DNA of 64,000 nt from Salinarimonas chemoclinalis (GCF_041514305.1 NZ_JBGMWH010000001.1:558001-622000); one strand, 5' to 3'. Shown: positions 53,582 to 63,081, counted from the first letter of the stretch. The notes: generated from the letters alone by a model not told the origin. A program made the numbers and translations.

Positions 53582-55744
53582 ATGAGCGAAGCGGGCGCGG
53601 CGGCGACGGACGTGGCGGGGGCGGCTTCGGGGCCGTCGCGGGGGGCGGCGGGGCTGTCGGCGCTGGGCGCGCTGACGCGGCGCACGGACCTGTTCCTGGC
53701 GCTCGGCGTCACCGGCATCCTCGTGGTGCTGATCTTCCCGCTGCCGGCGGTCGTGCTCGACATGCTCCTGGCGATCTCGATCATCTTCTCCGTGCTGATC
53801 ATGATGACGGCGCTCTTCATCGAGGAGCCGCTCGAGTTCTCGTCCTTCCCCACGATCCTGCTCATCGCCACCATGCTGCGGCTGGCGCTGAACCTCGCGT
53901 CGACCCGGCTCATCCTGTCCTACGGCCACGAGGGCACGGACGCCGCGGGCCACGTCATCGAGGCCTTCGGCGGCTTCGTGATGGGGGGCAACTTCGTCAT
54001 CGGCGTCGTCGTCTTCGCGATCCTGGTCCTGGTGAACTTCGTCGTCATCACCAAGGGCTCGGGCCGCATCGCCGAGGTCGCGGCGCGCTTCACGCTGGAC
54101 GCCATGCCCGGCAAGCAGATGGCGATCGACGCGGATCTCTCGGCGGGCATCATCGACGACAACGAGGCCAAGCGCCGGCGCACGAAGCTCGAGGACGAAT
54201 CGAGCTTCTTCGGCGCCATGGACGGTGCCTCGAAGTTCGTGCGCGGCGACGCCATCGCGGGCCTCCTGATCACGCTGATCAACGTGATCGGCGGGATCGT
54301 CATCGGCGTCGCGCAGATGGGCATGAGCTTCGGCGACGCGGCGCATTCCTACACGATGCTGACGGTGGGCGACGGCCTCGTCTCGCAGATCCCCGCGCTC
54401 ATCGTCTCGACCGCGGCGGGCCTCCTCGTCTCCAAGGCCGGCGTGAAGGGCGCCGCCGACAAGGCGCTCGGCAAGCAGCTGGCGAACTACCCCAAGGCGC
54501 TGGGCATGTCGGCGGCGGTCATGGGCATGATCGCCCTCCTCCCGGGCATCCCCTTCATCCCCTTCATGACGCTCGCCGTCGCCGCCGGCTATGCGGCCTG
54601 GTACTTCGGCAAGAAGGGCAGGGAGCGCGCGGCGGAGGAGGCGGCGCAGGCCGAGGCCGCGCGCCGGGAGGCCGCCGCCGAGGGCGGCACCGCGGCCGGC
54701 GAGCCGCCGATCTCCGAGACGCTCAAGATCGACGACGTCAAGATCGAGATCGGCTACGCGCTCCTGCCGCTCGTCAACGGCAAGACCGCGAGCGGCGCCG
54801 ATCGCCTCACCGAGCAGATCAAGGCCCTGCGCCGCCAGCTCGCCGCCGAGCTCGGCTTCGTCATGCCGAGCGTGCGCATCCTCGACAACGTCCAGCTCGA
54901 CGCCAACGCCTACGTCATCCGCGTCAAGGAGATCGAGGCCGGGCGCGGCGTGGTTTTCCCCGACCAGTTCATGGCGATCGACCCGATGGGCGGGCAGGTG
55001 CAGCTGCCGGGCCAGCACATGCTCGAGCCGACCTTCGGGCTGCCCGCCACCTGGGTCGACGCCGGCCTGCGCGACCAGGCGCAGCTCAAGGGCTACACGG
55101 TGGTGGACGCCGCGACCGTGCTCTCGACCCACCTCACCGAGGTGATCAAGGCCAACATGGCCGAACTCCTCTCCCACATCGAGGTGCAGAAGCTCCTGCG
55201 CGACCTGCCCAAGGAGCACGCCGACCTCGTCAAGGAGATGGTGCCCTCGCAGATCACCGCGACGGGCATCCAGCGCGTGCTCCAGCTGCTGCTCGCCGAG
55301 CGGGTCTCGATCCGCGATCTCGGCACGATCCTCGAGGGAATCTCGGAGGTGGTGGGCGCCACCCGCGCGCCGCGCGAGATCGTCGAGCACGTCCGCCAGC
55401 GCCTCGCCCGCCAGGTCTGCGCACAGTACACCGGCCCGAACGGCACGCTGCCGATCGTCACGCTCTCGCCCGCCTGGGAGGCGGCCTTCCTCGAATCGAT
55501 CGTCGGCCAGGGCGAGGACCGGCAGCTCGCGATGCAGCCCTCCAAGCTCGGCGAGTTCGTCAACGCGGTGCGCGACCGCTTCGAGGACGCCGCGCGCCAG
55601 GGCGAGATGCCGGTGCTCGTCACCTCCGCCCAGGCGCGGCCCTTCGTGCGCTCCATCATCGAGCGTTTCCGCCGCGAGACGCCGGTGATCAGCCAGGCGG
55701 AGATCCACACGAGGGCGCGGCTGCGGACGGTGGGGAGCGTGTGA
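53582..55744 (+). CDS. flhA: Flagellar biosynthesis protein FlhA
   Basis: Export-gate membrane protein of 720 residues from the flagellar type III secretion apparatus. N-terminal membrane helices begin near 38, the FHIPEP-family signature RFTLDAMPGKQMAIDADL lies at 169-186, and the C-terminal cytosolic ring domain runs from about 355. It is flagellar FlhA rather than a virulence homologue by overall match. No other flagellar genes lie within the window, so it is separated from any flagellar cluster on both sides for at least 8 kb. Confidence 0.95.
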   Translation: MSEAGAAATDVAGAASGPSRGAAGLSALGALTRRTDLFLALGVTGILVVLIFPLPAVVLDMLLAISIIFSVLIMMTALFIEEPLEFSSFPTILLIATMLRLALNLASTRLILSYGHEGTDAAGHVIEAFGGFVMGGNFVIGVVVFAILVLVNFVVITKGSGRIAEVAARFTLDAMPGKQMAIDADLSAGIIDDNEAKRRRTKLEDESSFFGAMDGASKFVRGDAIAGLLITLINVIGGIVIGVAQMGMSFGDAAHSYTMLTVGDGLVSQIPALIVSTAAGLLVSKAGVKGAADKALGKQLANYPKALGMSAAVMGMIALLPGIPFIPFMTLAVAAGYAAWYFGKKGRERAAEEAAQAEAARREAAAEGGTAAGEPPISETLKIDDVKIEIGYALLPLVNGKTASGADRLTEQIKALRRQLAAELGFVMPSVRILDNVQLDANAYVIRVKEIEAGRGVVFPDQFMAIDPMGGQVQLPGQHMLEPTFGLPATWVDAGLRDQAQLKGYTVVDAATVLSTHLTEVIKANMAELLSHIEVQKLLRDLPKEHADLVKEMVPSQITATGIQRVLQLLLAERVSIRDLGTILEGISEVVGATRAPREIVEHVRQRLARQVCAQYTGPNGTLPIVTLSPAWEAAFLESIVGQGEDRQLAMQPSKLGEFVNAVRDRFEDAARQGEMPVLVTSAQARPFVRSIIERFRRETPVISQAEIHTRARLRTVGSV

Positions 55745-55806
55745 GGGGCGCGGGTGCGTTGATCGGCACGGACCGTTCTGCTTAAGTCCGTGGACGGAGG
55801 TCTCAC

Positions 55807-56067
55807 ATGGCCGTCAACGCAGATCTCGGACCGCAGATCGAAGCCATCGTCGCGGAGCTCGTCAGGACCGGTCGATTCCGGTCCGAGGTGGACGTGCTGC
55901 GCGAGGGAGTGCGTCTCGTCCAGGAACGCGAGGCGCGTCTGGCCGCCCTCGACGCCGCCATCGAGCAGGGGGTCGCCAGCGTGCGCGCCGGTCGGACCAA
56001 GCCGGTCGACGCGGTTTTCGATCGCCTCGAGGCCAAGTATCGCGCGAAAGCGACTGCGAAGCGCTGA
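55807..56067 (+). CDS. parD: ParD-type antitoxin
   Basis: Antitoxin of 86 residues: an N-terminal ribbon-helix-helix region with GRFRSEVDVLREGVRLV (22-38), typical of ParD, and a helical, charged C-terminus that would bind the toxin. Its stop and the toxin start share TGATG, so the two are coupled. Confidence 0.88.
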   Translation: MAVNADLGPQIEAIVAELVRTGRFRSEVDVLREGVRLVQEREARLAALDAAIEQGVASVRAGRTKPVDAVFDRLEAKYRAKATAKR

Positions 56068-56366
56068 TGCTGGTGCGGATTTCCGATGACGCGGAAGCCG
56101 ATCTGGAGAGCATTGCTGATTTCCTGGCCGAGACGGACCCGGTCCGTGCGCTGGATGCCGTCGTGAGGCTGCGAGCCGCCTGCTCCGCCCTAGGCCGCTT
56201 TCCTCGCCGCTATCCCCTCGTTCCCCGGTACATCCACCTCGGCGTCAGGCGGCGCATCAGCGGAAAGTACCTGATTTTCTATACCGTCGGCGACGGGAGC
56301 GTCGACATACTACGCATCGTTCACGGTGCGACGGATTACGAGGCGACGCTGTTTCCAGGCTGGTGA
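56067..56366 (+). CDS. parE: ParE-type RelE-superfamily toxin
   Basis: Toxin of 99 residues with the ParE pattern: VRISDDAEADLESIADFLAE, then PLVPRYIHLGVRRRISGKYLIFYTV and VDILRIVHGATDYE. ParE proteins usually poison DNA gyrase. The gene is intact and adjacent to its antitoxin, so the module is probably active. It ends 15 nt before the convergent Acg-type gene. Confidence 0.9.
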   Translation: MLVRISDDAEADLESIADFLAETDPVRALDAVVRLRAACSALGRFPRRYPLVPRYIHLGVRRRISGKYLIFYTVGDGSVDILRIVHGATDYEATLFPGW

Positions 56367-56381
56367 GTTGATCGACACCTC

Positions 56382-57434
56382 CTACCCCGCCAGCACCTCC
56401 TCCACGGGCCGCCTGAGCGAGCGCGGCATCGCCGGGGCGAAGCCGACCCGCAGCACCAGGTTCGGGCGACGCTCGCCCAGCCCGAGCAGGCCGCGCAGCG
56501 CCGCGCGCTGCTCGGGCACCTCGACGCACTGGTTGACGAAGGCGAGCCTCGCGCCGGCGGCCGTGGCGGCGAGCGCCACGCGGCTGTAGGCGCGCCCGGC
56601 CGCCGCCCAGCCGGCGGGATCGTTCGTCGGCGCGACGAGGACGAGGAGGCCCGCCGAAGAGCGGATCTGCCGGGCGACCTTGTCGTTCTCGGGTCCGGCG
56701 CGGAAGACGAGGTCGAACATCCGCCGCCCGAGCCAGGGCGGCAGCGTCGGGCTGCCGGCCGCGGCGGCGTAGAGGCCGTCGTTGTCGCGTGCCGCCTGCG
56801 CCGCGTCGAACCGCAGCCAGGACTTCAGCTCGGCGACGAAGGCGCGGTCGCCCATCTGCGCGGCGTTGCCGGCGAGCACGAGGGCGAGCACCTCATCCAC
56901 GCGAGGGCCGCGCGGAAGCCACAGGAGATCGACGCCGACCCGCGCCGCCTCCGCCGTCATCCGCTCCACGACCGGCGCGGGAAGTGGGCGGCCGTCGTAG
57001 AGGCCGCGGGTCGATTGCCGCTGCGGGATCGCGGCGAAGAGGTCCGCCTCCTCCGCCGGGCGCGCGCCGCCGGGCGCGAGATCGACGGCGATCGCCTCCT
57101 CGCCGCCCTCCGTGGCGAAGCGAACCTCGGCCGAGAGCCCCCGGGCGCGGGCCGCGATCGCCAGCGTCTCCGCCGCGCAGCCGAGACTCGCCCAGAGGTG
57201 GTGGTCGTCCGGGTCGACGACGGGCGTACGCCGTTCGAGATCCGGCAGGATGTCGACGCCCTCGGCGCGGGAGCGGAAGCGCCAGGGCTGGGTGTTGTGC
57301 CCGCTCGCCGCGAGCGTCGCGAAGCGCAGGAGATCGCGGGTGCCGGCGGGGTCCGGCAGGGGTGCCGTCATCCGCGACAGGCGCTCGGCATAGGCGGACC
57401 GCTTGCCCCTGCGGCGACCGAGCGAGAAAGCCAT
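56382..57434 (-). CDS. Acg-family FMN-binding nitroreductase-like protein
   Basis: Protein of 350 residues. FATLAASGHNTQPWRF (about 37-52) is the flavin-binding opening of Acg-like nitroreductases, with RQSTRGLYDGRPL in the middle and a duplicated nitroreductase fold. Mycobacterial Acg is thought to sequester FMN. An AGGAGACGG Shine-Dalgarno sequence supports ATG 57434. It is co-oriented with hemN, 40 nt downstream of it. Confidence 0.85.
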   Translation of the reverse strand: MAFSLGRRRGKRSAYAERLSRMTAPLPDPAGTRDLLRFATLAASGHNTQPWRFRSRAEGVDILPDLERRTPVVDPDDHHLWASLGCAAETLAIAARARGLSAEVRFATEGGEEAIAVDLAPGGARPAEEADLFAAIPQRQSTRGLYDGRPLPAPVVERMTAEAARVGVDLLWLPRGPRVDEVLALVLAGNAAQMGDRAFVAELKSWLRFDAAQAARDNDGLYAAAAGSPTLPPWLGRRMFDLVFRAGPENDKVARQIRSSAGLLVLVAPTNDPAGWAAAGRAYSRVALAATAAGARLAFVNQCVEVPEQRAALRGLLGLGERRPNLVLRVGFAPAMPRSLRRPVEEVLAG

Positions 57435-57474
57435 GCGCCGTCTCCTGCCTCGGGGCGTGATGCCGCGTGCGGCC

Positions 57475-58863
57475 TCACACCGCCCGCGAATGCCGCGTCG
57501 CCGCCGGCACCCAGTATCCGTCGAGCCGGGCGGCGACGTTGCGGACATGGAAGCGCGCGTGCGGCGGGACGCGCACGCGCCGATCGTCGATGGTGCACAG
57601 CCCATCGGCCGCGAGCGGCTCGAGGCGGGCGATGTCGGCGTCGAACGTGTCCTGCGAAAAACCCCGCTCGGCGGCGAGCCGGCCGAGATCGACGTCGAAC
57701 GCGCTCATCAGCGCGTAGATCCCGGCGCGCCGCAGCGCGTCCTCTTCGCTCACGGGCACGCCGCGCACGACCGGGATGCGCCCCTCGTCGATCGCCTGCG
57801 CCCACCTGCCGAGATGCGGCTCGTTCTGGGCGTAGCCCATGGGCAGCGCGCCGATGGCGGAGGCGCCCAGGCCGATCAGCGTCTCGGCGGTGTCGGTCGT
57901 GTAGCCCTGGAAGTTGCGCTCGAGCGTGCCGTCGCGCGCGGCGACGCCGAGCGGGTCGTCGGGCCGCGCGTAGTGGTCGAAGCCGACCTCGACCCACCCC
58001 GCCTGCGCGAAGGCCTCCGCGGCGGCCTGCGCCTGCGCGAGGCGCTCGGCGGCGCCGGGCAGGAGCGTGGCGTCGATCGCCGCCTGGTGCTTGGCGAACC
58101 AGGGCACGTGCGCGTAGCCGAATACCGCGGCCCGGTCCGGCTCCAGCGCCAGCACGGCGGCGATGCTGGCGCGCACGTGCGCGACGGTCTGCGTCGGCAG
58201 GCCGTACATCAGGTCGACGTTGATGCGCATGATCCCGTGGGTCCGCAGCAGCGCCACGGCGGCAGCCACCTGTTCGGTGGGCTGTTCACGATGGACGAGG
58301 CGCTGGATCTGCGGGTCGACGTCCTGCACGCCGAGCGAGACGCGGTTGACGCCGGCCCCGGCGAGGGCCGCCGCCATCTCCTCGGTGAGGGTCCGCGGAT
58401 CGATCTCCACCGCGATCTCGGCGTCGGGCGCGAAGGGGAAGGCGTCCTTCAGCCGGCCGATCACGGCGGCGAAGTCCGCCGGCGCCAGGATCGTGGGCGT
58501 GCCGCCGCCGAAATGCAGGTGCGCCACCGGCCCCTTGCGCGGCATCGCCGCCGCGACGCGTTCCGCTTCCGCCTCCAGCCGGCGGGCGTAGCGGGCGATG
58601 CGCGCGTCGTCGTTGAGCACGCTGGTGTGGCACCCGCAATACCAGCACAGCGCCCGGCAATACGGCACGTGGACGTAGAGCGACAGCGGCGTCGCCCCGT
58701 CGAGATCCGCGAGCCAGCGCCGATAGAGCGCCTCGTCGACGCCGGGCCCGAACTGGGCCGCCGTCGGGTAGCTCGTGTACCGCGGCACGGTCTCGAGCGC
58801 GTAGGCGGCCGGGATCGCGGCGGGGGAGGGTGGGGCGGAGCGGGGGAGGGTGGTCGTGCGCAT
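57475..58863 (-). CDS. hemN: Oxygen-independent coproporphyrinogen III oxidase
   Basis: Radical-SAM enzyme of 462 residues that decarboxylates coproporphyrinogen III when oxygen is low. YVHVPYCRALCWYCGCH holds the cluster cysteines Cys69, Cys73 and Cys76 plus the Cys78 typical of true HemN, and GGGTPT (119-124) follows. The C-terminal HemN domain is present. Divergent from the GH13-like gene. Confidence 0.95.
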   Translation of the reverse strand: MRTTTLPRSAPPSPAAIPAAYALETVPRYTSYPTAAQFGPGVDEALYRRWLADLDGATPLSLYVHVPYCRALCWYCGCHTSVLNDDARIARYARRLEAEAERVAAAMPRKGPVAHLHFGGGTPTILAPADFAAVIGRLKDAFPFAPDAEIAVEIDPRTLTEEMAAALAGAGVNRVSLGVQDVDPQIQRLVHREQPTEQVAAAVALLRTHGIMRINVDLMYGLPTQTVAHVRASIAAVLALEPDRAAVFGYAHVPWFAKHQAAIDATLLPGAAERLAQAQAAAEAFAQAGWVEVGFDHYARPDDPLGVAARDGTLERNFQGYTTDTAETLIGLGASAIGALPMGYAQNEPHLGRWAQAIDEGRIPVVRGVPVSEEDALRRAGIYALMSAFDVDLGRLAAERGFSQDTFDADIARLEPLAADGLCTIDDRRVRVPPHARFHVRNVAARLDGYWVPAATRHSRAV

Positions 58864-58990
58864 GGATGCGAGTGAAGCGCGGCTCGGGCGGCGCGTCGTT
58901 GATCTGGCGCAAGAGGCCCGCGCTGCGGGCGTCGCCCCGGGGTGGACATCTCCGGCTGCGCCGCTACCCTCCCCGGCGAAGGAGAAGCCC

Positions 58991-61381
58991 ATGGATGCCC
59001 CCACCCGGACGCCCGTGCCGGCGCTCGATCGCGCCGCCACGGACCGCCTCGTCGCCTGGCTTTCGGAGGAACTGCAGACCCATCGCCCCGCCTTCGAGAC
59101 CGCGCGCGTCGTCGCCGCGCGGCTCGGCGCGCGGCGGGCGGGGGACGTCTGCGAGGTGATCTTCTGGGCGCCGGAGCTGCTCGAGCGCCGGGTGCCGGAG
59201 GGCGACGTGTTCGTCGAGGTGCTCGATCCCGAGGAGGAGCTCGTCCTCGCCCGCGCGCGCCAGTCCATGGCGTTCCGGCGCACGCGCGTTCCGATCGTGC
59301 GCATCGAGAACTACTGTGTCGCCGCGATCGAGGGCATGCGCCCGGGCTCGCGCGAGCGCGTGGGCAGCTTCTACTCCCTCGTCTGGCGCGACGCGGAGAA
59401 CACCTGGTCGCGCGTGCTGGATCCGCTCGCCGCCTCGCTGCCCTTCGGCGTGTTCGCGCCCGCGGAGTACTACGACGTCGAGGCGATGCTCGCCGCGCGC
59501 ACGGACGCCGCATACTGGGCCGCGCTGCCCGAGGGCGATCCCGTCAAGCTCGGGCCGGCGGCGAACATCCTCCAGATCCACGCCCCCACCGCCACCGCGT
59601 CGATGACGCTCGCGGGGCTGACGAAGCACATCGAGACGCTGGGCGAGCGCGTGCGCCACGACGTGCCGCTCGCCCCCGCGGACCGCATCTTCCTCGGCTA
59701 CGAGGCGATCCAGCTGCTGCCGGTCGAGCCGACCACCGTCTACGAGGCCGGTCCCGCCTTCTGGGCGGAGGAGGAGGGGCCCGACGGCGACACCGACGAG
59801 CGCGTCGTCGTCGACCTGCGGCGCCCCGACACCACGAACTGGGGTTACGACATCGTGATCTCGGGCATGGCGGCGGTGAACCCGGCGCTGCTCGAGACGG
59901 GGCGGCCGGACGAGCTCGTCGACCTCGCCTGCGCCCTGCACAACTTCCCGGGCCGGCCGAAGAAGCTCATCATCGACGTGGTGTTCGGCCATTCCGACAA
60001 CCAGGGGCTGGACGTCCTGAGCCATCACTGGTTCGCCGGCCCGAACATGTACGGCCAGAACGTCAACTATCGCAACCCGATGGTGCGCGCCATGCTGCTC
60101 GAGATGCAGCGGCGCAAGGTGGCCTACGGCGCGGACGCGGTGCGCGTCGACGGCGCTCAGGACTTCAAGTGGTGGGACGCCGACGCGCAGGTGCTTCGCC
60201 ACGACGACGACTTCCTCCAGGAGATGGCGGACATCGTCCAGGAGGTCGGCGGCCGGCGCTACCGCCCGTGGTTCATCTTCGAGGACGGCCGGCCCTGGCC
60301 GGAGGAGGACTGGGAACTGTCCTCCACCTACCGTGCTGTGATCGAGAGCCAGCGCGACGACGACGTGTTCCAGTGGGGGCCGCTGACCTTCGCCCACAAC
60401 ACGCCGTTCCTGTACACGTTCTGGCTGACGAAGTTCTGGCGCATCGAGGAGATCCTGCAGCACGGGCAGAACTGGATCTCGGGCTGCGCCAACCACGACA
60501 CGCTCCGCCGCGGCACGCAGATCAACCCAAAGCTGAACATCAACACCCGGCTCGGCGACACCCGGATGGAGATCCTCGACAAGGCCTACGACCATCCCGC
60601 CGCGCAGATGCTCACCTACGCCGCCTTCCCGGGCGTGCCGATGGACTTCCTCAACGCCATGGCGCGCGCCTCCTGGGGCTTCATCCGCAACCAGGACGAT
60701 CGCTGGGGCGTGAAGATCGTGGCCGAGGAGGCGATCTCGCTCGGCTGGCAGGTGGACGACTACACCTACTCGATGCCGGGCTCCTTCACCCGGCTCAAGG
60801 AGCTCGGCTTCGGCGATCGCGAGGGGCTGGCGCGCTTCTTCAAGATCCTGGAAGCGCTCGTCGAGGTCACCGATTACGACCTCGACGTCATGGCGAAGCT
60901 GCTCGACGCGGTCGACCCGCCGCTGGAGGGTCCCGCGCCGTTCACGGCGCGCGTGCTCAAGCAGGTCGCCCGTGCCTGGATGGACGACATGCACGACTAT
61001 TGCAACGTGTCGAAGTATCTCGATTCGCTCGGCGAGGCGCACACGGAGTACATGCTGGCCCTGCGCGAGTTCCGGCTCGCGCGGCCGTGGCTGCGCGGCG
61101 CGCTCGGGCCGCGGGACCATTTCGACTACCAGGCGCCCACCCGCGGCTCCGTGGCCTTCCGCTCGCTGCGTCACGGGCCGGACGGCGAGCAGGTCTTCGC
61201 CATCGCGCATCTGGAAGGCAAGCCGCTCCTCGGGATCGTGCCGACGGAACTCGACATCCCCGGCCTCGCCGGCGGCGGCTGGGAAGTGGCGCTCGCCTCG
61301 CCCCCGATCGGCGCGGACTACCGCGGCGGCACCATCGACCTGCACGACGGCATGGCGGTGCTGTACACGCGCCGGCTGTGA
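58991..61381 (+). CDS. GH13-like alpha-glycosidase, probable glucosylglycerol hydrolase
   Basis: Protein of 796 residues. The (beta/alpha)8 core carries the alpha-amylase motifs in order: DVVFGHS (329-335), the nucleophile Asp387 in DAVRVDGAQDF, the acid/base Glu431 in FEDGRPW, and ANHD (500-503). A 280-residue N-terminal extension and a C-terminal beta domain surround it. The size and motif spacing match the glucosylglycerol hydrolase (GghA-type) group known from cyanobacteria, which breaks down that compatible solute. AAGGAG precedes the ATG. Specificity needs testing. Confidence 0.78.
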   Translation: MDAPTRTPVPALDRAATDRLVAWLSEELQTHRPAFETARVVAARLGARRAGDVCEVIFWAPELLERRVPEGDVFVEVLDPEEELVLARARQSMAFRRTRVPIVRIENYCVAAIEGMRPGSRERVGSFYSLVWRDAENTWSRVLDPLAASLPFGVFAPAEYYDVEAMLAARTDAAYWAALPEGDPVKLGPAANILQIHAPTATASMTLAGLTKHIETLGERVRHDVPLAPADRIFLGYEAIQLLPVEPTTVYEAGPAFWAEEEGPDGDTDERVVVDLRRPDTTNWGYDIVISGMAAVNPALLETGRPDELVDLACALHNFPGRPKKLIIDVVFGHSDNQGLDVLSHHWFAGPNMYGQNVNYRNPMVRAMLLEMQRRKVAYGADAVRVDGAQDFKWWDADAQVLRHDDDFLQEMADIVQEVGGRRYRPWFIFEDGRPWPEEDWELSSTYRAVIESQRDDDVFQWGPLTFAHNTPFLYTFWLTKFWRIEEILQHGQNWISGCANHDTLRRGTQINPKLNINTRLGDTRMEILDKAYDHPAAQMLTYAAFPGVPMDFLNAMARASWGFIRNQDDRWGVKIVAEEAISLGWQVDDYTYSMPGSFTRLKELGFGDREGLARFFKILEALVEVTDYDLDVMAKLLDAVDPPLEGPAPFTARVLKQVARAWMDDMHDYCNVSKYLDSLGEAHTEYMLALREFRLARPWLRGALGPRDHFDYQAPTRGSVAFRSLRHGPDGEQVFAIAHLEGKPLLGIVPTELDIPGLAGGGWEVALASPPIGADYRGGTIDLHDGMAVLYTRRL

Positions 61382-61760
61382 CCTCCCGCCCCGTCGGGAC
61401 GGGGATCCGGCGGCACGACGTCCGTGGTGACTTCGGCTGGTGGAGACGCTGTCCTTTCCTGTAGGGGAAGGTGGCGCGAAGCGACGCGTTCCGCGAAGCG
61501 GAAAAGCACCGTGTCCGCTGCCGCCGTCGCTCTTCGGCTTCGCCGAACGCGCGTCCCGCGCGCCCCATCCGTCTCGGCTGCGCCGAGACACCTTCCCCTA
61601 CAGGGAAGGACAGGGTTCGCCGGCGCTCTGCGCCCGCCTCCCGGGGACGGCTCGTCCGGAGCCGGGGGAAGCGCAGGACATGTGTTCATCGGCGAGCCGG
61701 GAGGGAGAGGGGAGACGCGGTGCGGCTCGCAGCGCGCGCTCGCGCCGAGCGACCGCCGGC
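61382..61760. repeat. Gene-free region with a modular cruciform repeat
   Basis: Outer arms 61451-61473 and 61589-61611 are 23-base inverted copies with one mismatch. Inside lie three perfect small palindromes: TTCCGC-GAA-GCGGAA (61489-61503), TTCGGC-TTC-GCCGAA (61533-61547) and GTCTCGGC-TGC-GCCGAGAC (61571-61589). No gene is seen in the remaining sequence up to the DUF3126 stop. Confidence 0.75.
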
Positions 61761-61976
61761 TCAGCCCTCCTCGAGGTCGGTGTCGAGGATCGCCATCTGG
61801 AACTGGTACGACCGGTCCTCGTCCTCGTCGTCGAGGAAGAGCACGCCGATGAACTCGTCGCCGATGTAGACCTCGGCGGAATCGTCCTTCTTCGGGCGGG
61901 CGCGCACCGTGATCGCGTGGTTGGCGAAGGTGCGGCGCAGGTAGCTCTCGACTTTGGCCAGCTCGGATTTCGTCAC
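61761..61976 (-). CDS. DUF3126 family protein
   Basis: Protein of 71 residues, TKSELAKVESYLRRTF then RPKKDDSAEVYIGDEFIGVLF, a small alphaproteobacterial family of unknown role. The GTG start at 61976 is preferred: GAGG lies 7 nt upstream and the length then matches the family. It is downstream of cysE on the same strand, 76 nt away, an arrangement I believe is frequent in related genomes. Confidence 0.88.
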   Translation of the reverse strand: MTKSELAKVESYLRRTFANHAITVRARPKKDDSAEVYIGDEFIGVLFLDDEDEDRSYQFQMAILDTDLEEG

Positions 61977-62031
61977 GCGGGAACCTCGTCTCGTTTCATG
62001 GCGGTCGTCGCCCCGGCATGACACGGCGGGC

Positions 62032-62052
62032 GCCGCCGGGCAACCCGGCGGC
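62032..62052. terminator. Hairpin directly after cysE
   Basis: GCCGCCGGG-CAA-CCCGGCGGC is a perfect 9-bp stem abutting the cysE stop codon. No T-run follows, so partial read-through to the DUF3126 gene is likely. Confidence 0.5.
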
Positions 62053-62892
62053 TCACTCGGGCGAGAGGCTCTGCGCCAGGATCTGGTCCATCGTGCGCGA
62101 GGGCTCCGCGCAGCCCGCCTCGCCCACGACCTTGGCGGGCACGCCCGCCACGGTGGTGCAGGGCGGCACGTCCTTGAGCACGACGGAGCCCGCCGCCACC
62201 CGGGCGCAACGCCCCACCTCGATGTTGCCGAGGATTTTCGCGCCCGCGCCGATCAGCACGCCGCGGCGGATCTTCGGGTGGCGATCCCCGCCCTCCTTGC
62301 CGGTGCCGCCGAGCGTCACGTTCTGCAGCAGCGAGACGTCGTCCTCGACGACCGCGGTCATGCCCACGACGAGGCCGGTCGCGTGGTCGAGGAAGATGCC
62401 CCGGCCCATCCGGGCGTTGGGGTGGATGTCCGTCTGGAACACCTCGGAAGAGACGCTCTGCAGGTAGAGCGCGAAGTCGACGCGCCCCCGCGTCCACAGC
62501 CAGTGCGCGAGGCGGTGCGTCTGGATGGCGTGGAAGCCCTTGAAGTAGAGCATCGGCTCGATCAGCCGGGTGCAGGCGGGATCGCGGTCGGCGACCGCCA
62601 GTATGTCCGAGCGGAAGGACTGCCCGATGTCGGGGTCCTGCCGCAGCGCCTCGCGGTAGGTCTGCTCGATCAAGGTCGCCGACAGCGCCGGATGCGCGAG
62701 CCGCGCCGCGACGCGGTGGATCACGGCGCCCTCGAGCGACGAGTGGTTGAGGATGTTGGTGAGCAGGAAGTTCGTCAGCGACGGCTCCTCCCGCACTACG
62801 GCCTCGGCCTCGCGCCGCGCCCGCGCCCAAACCGGGTCGACGGTGCCGACGACGGGATCGATCTCGTTGGTCTTGACGCGCGGCTGGCTCAT
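62053..62892 (-). CDS. cysE: Serine O-acetyltransferase
   Basis: Enzyme of 279 residues that acetylates serine for cysteine synthesis. It has an N-terminal helical domain and a C-terminal left-handed beta-helix of hexapeptide repeats with DIHPNARMGRGIFLDHATG (catalytic His/Asp pair) and GGTGKEGGDRHPKI, the usual CysE loop. It is 22 kb from the cysD/cysNC genes, again suggesting those serve another route. Confidence 0.95.
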   Translation of the reverse strand: MSQPRVKTNEIDPVVGTVDPVWARARREAEAVVREEPSLTNFLLTNILNHSSLEGAVIHRVAARLAHPALSATLIEQTYREALRQDPDIGQSFRSDILAVADRDPACTRLIEPMLYFKGFHAIQTHRLAHWLWTRGRVDFALYLQSVSSEVFQTDIHPNARMGRGIFLDHATGLVVGMTAVVEDDVSLLQNVTLGGTGKEGGDRHPKIRRGVLIGAGAKILGNIEVGRCARVAAGSVVLKDVPPCTTVAGVPAKVVGEAGCAEPSRTMDQILAQSLSPE

Positions 62893-63026
62893 GCTCTCGC
62901 CCTCTAACCGGAGACGTTCCCCAGAGGTAGGAACGCCGCCGCCGGGAGGAACCCCCGGCGGGGAAGATCTTGCCAGAGCGGGAGCGGGGCGTCGAGGCGG
63001 GGGTGTGCCGGAGGGCGGGCGGCATC

Positions 63027-63060
63027 GTCATCCCGGATCGCCTTCGGCGTCCGGGATGAC
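63027..63060. repeat. Palindromic repeat, copy 2, downstream of the bacterioferritin gene
   Basis: GTCATCCCGGA (63027-63037) and TCCGGGATGAC (63050-63060) form a perfect 11-bp stem around a CGCC-TTC-GGCG inner stem. It probably also ends the bfr-like transcript. Confidence 0.7.
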
Positions 63061-63081
63061 AGTCCCCGCCCCGAACGACCC

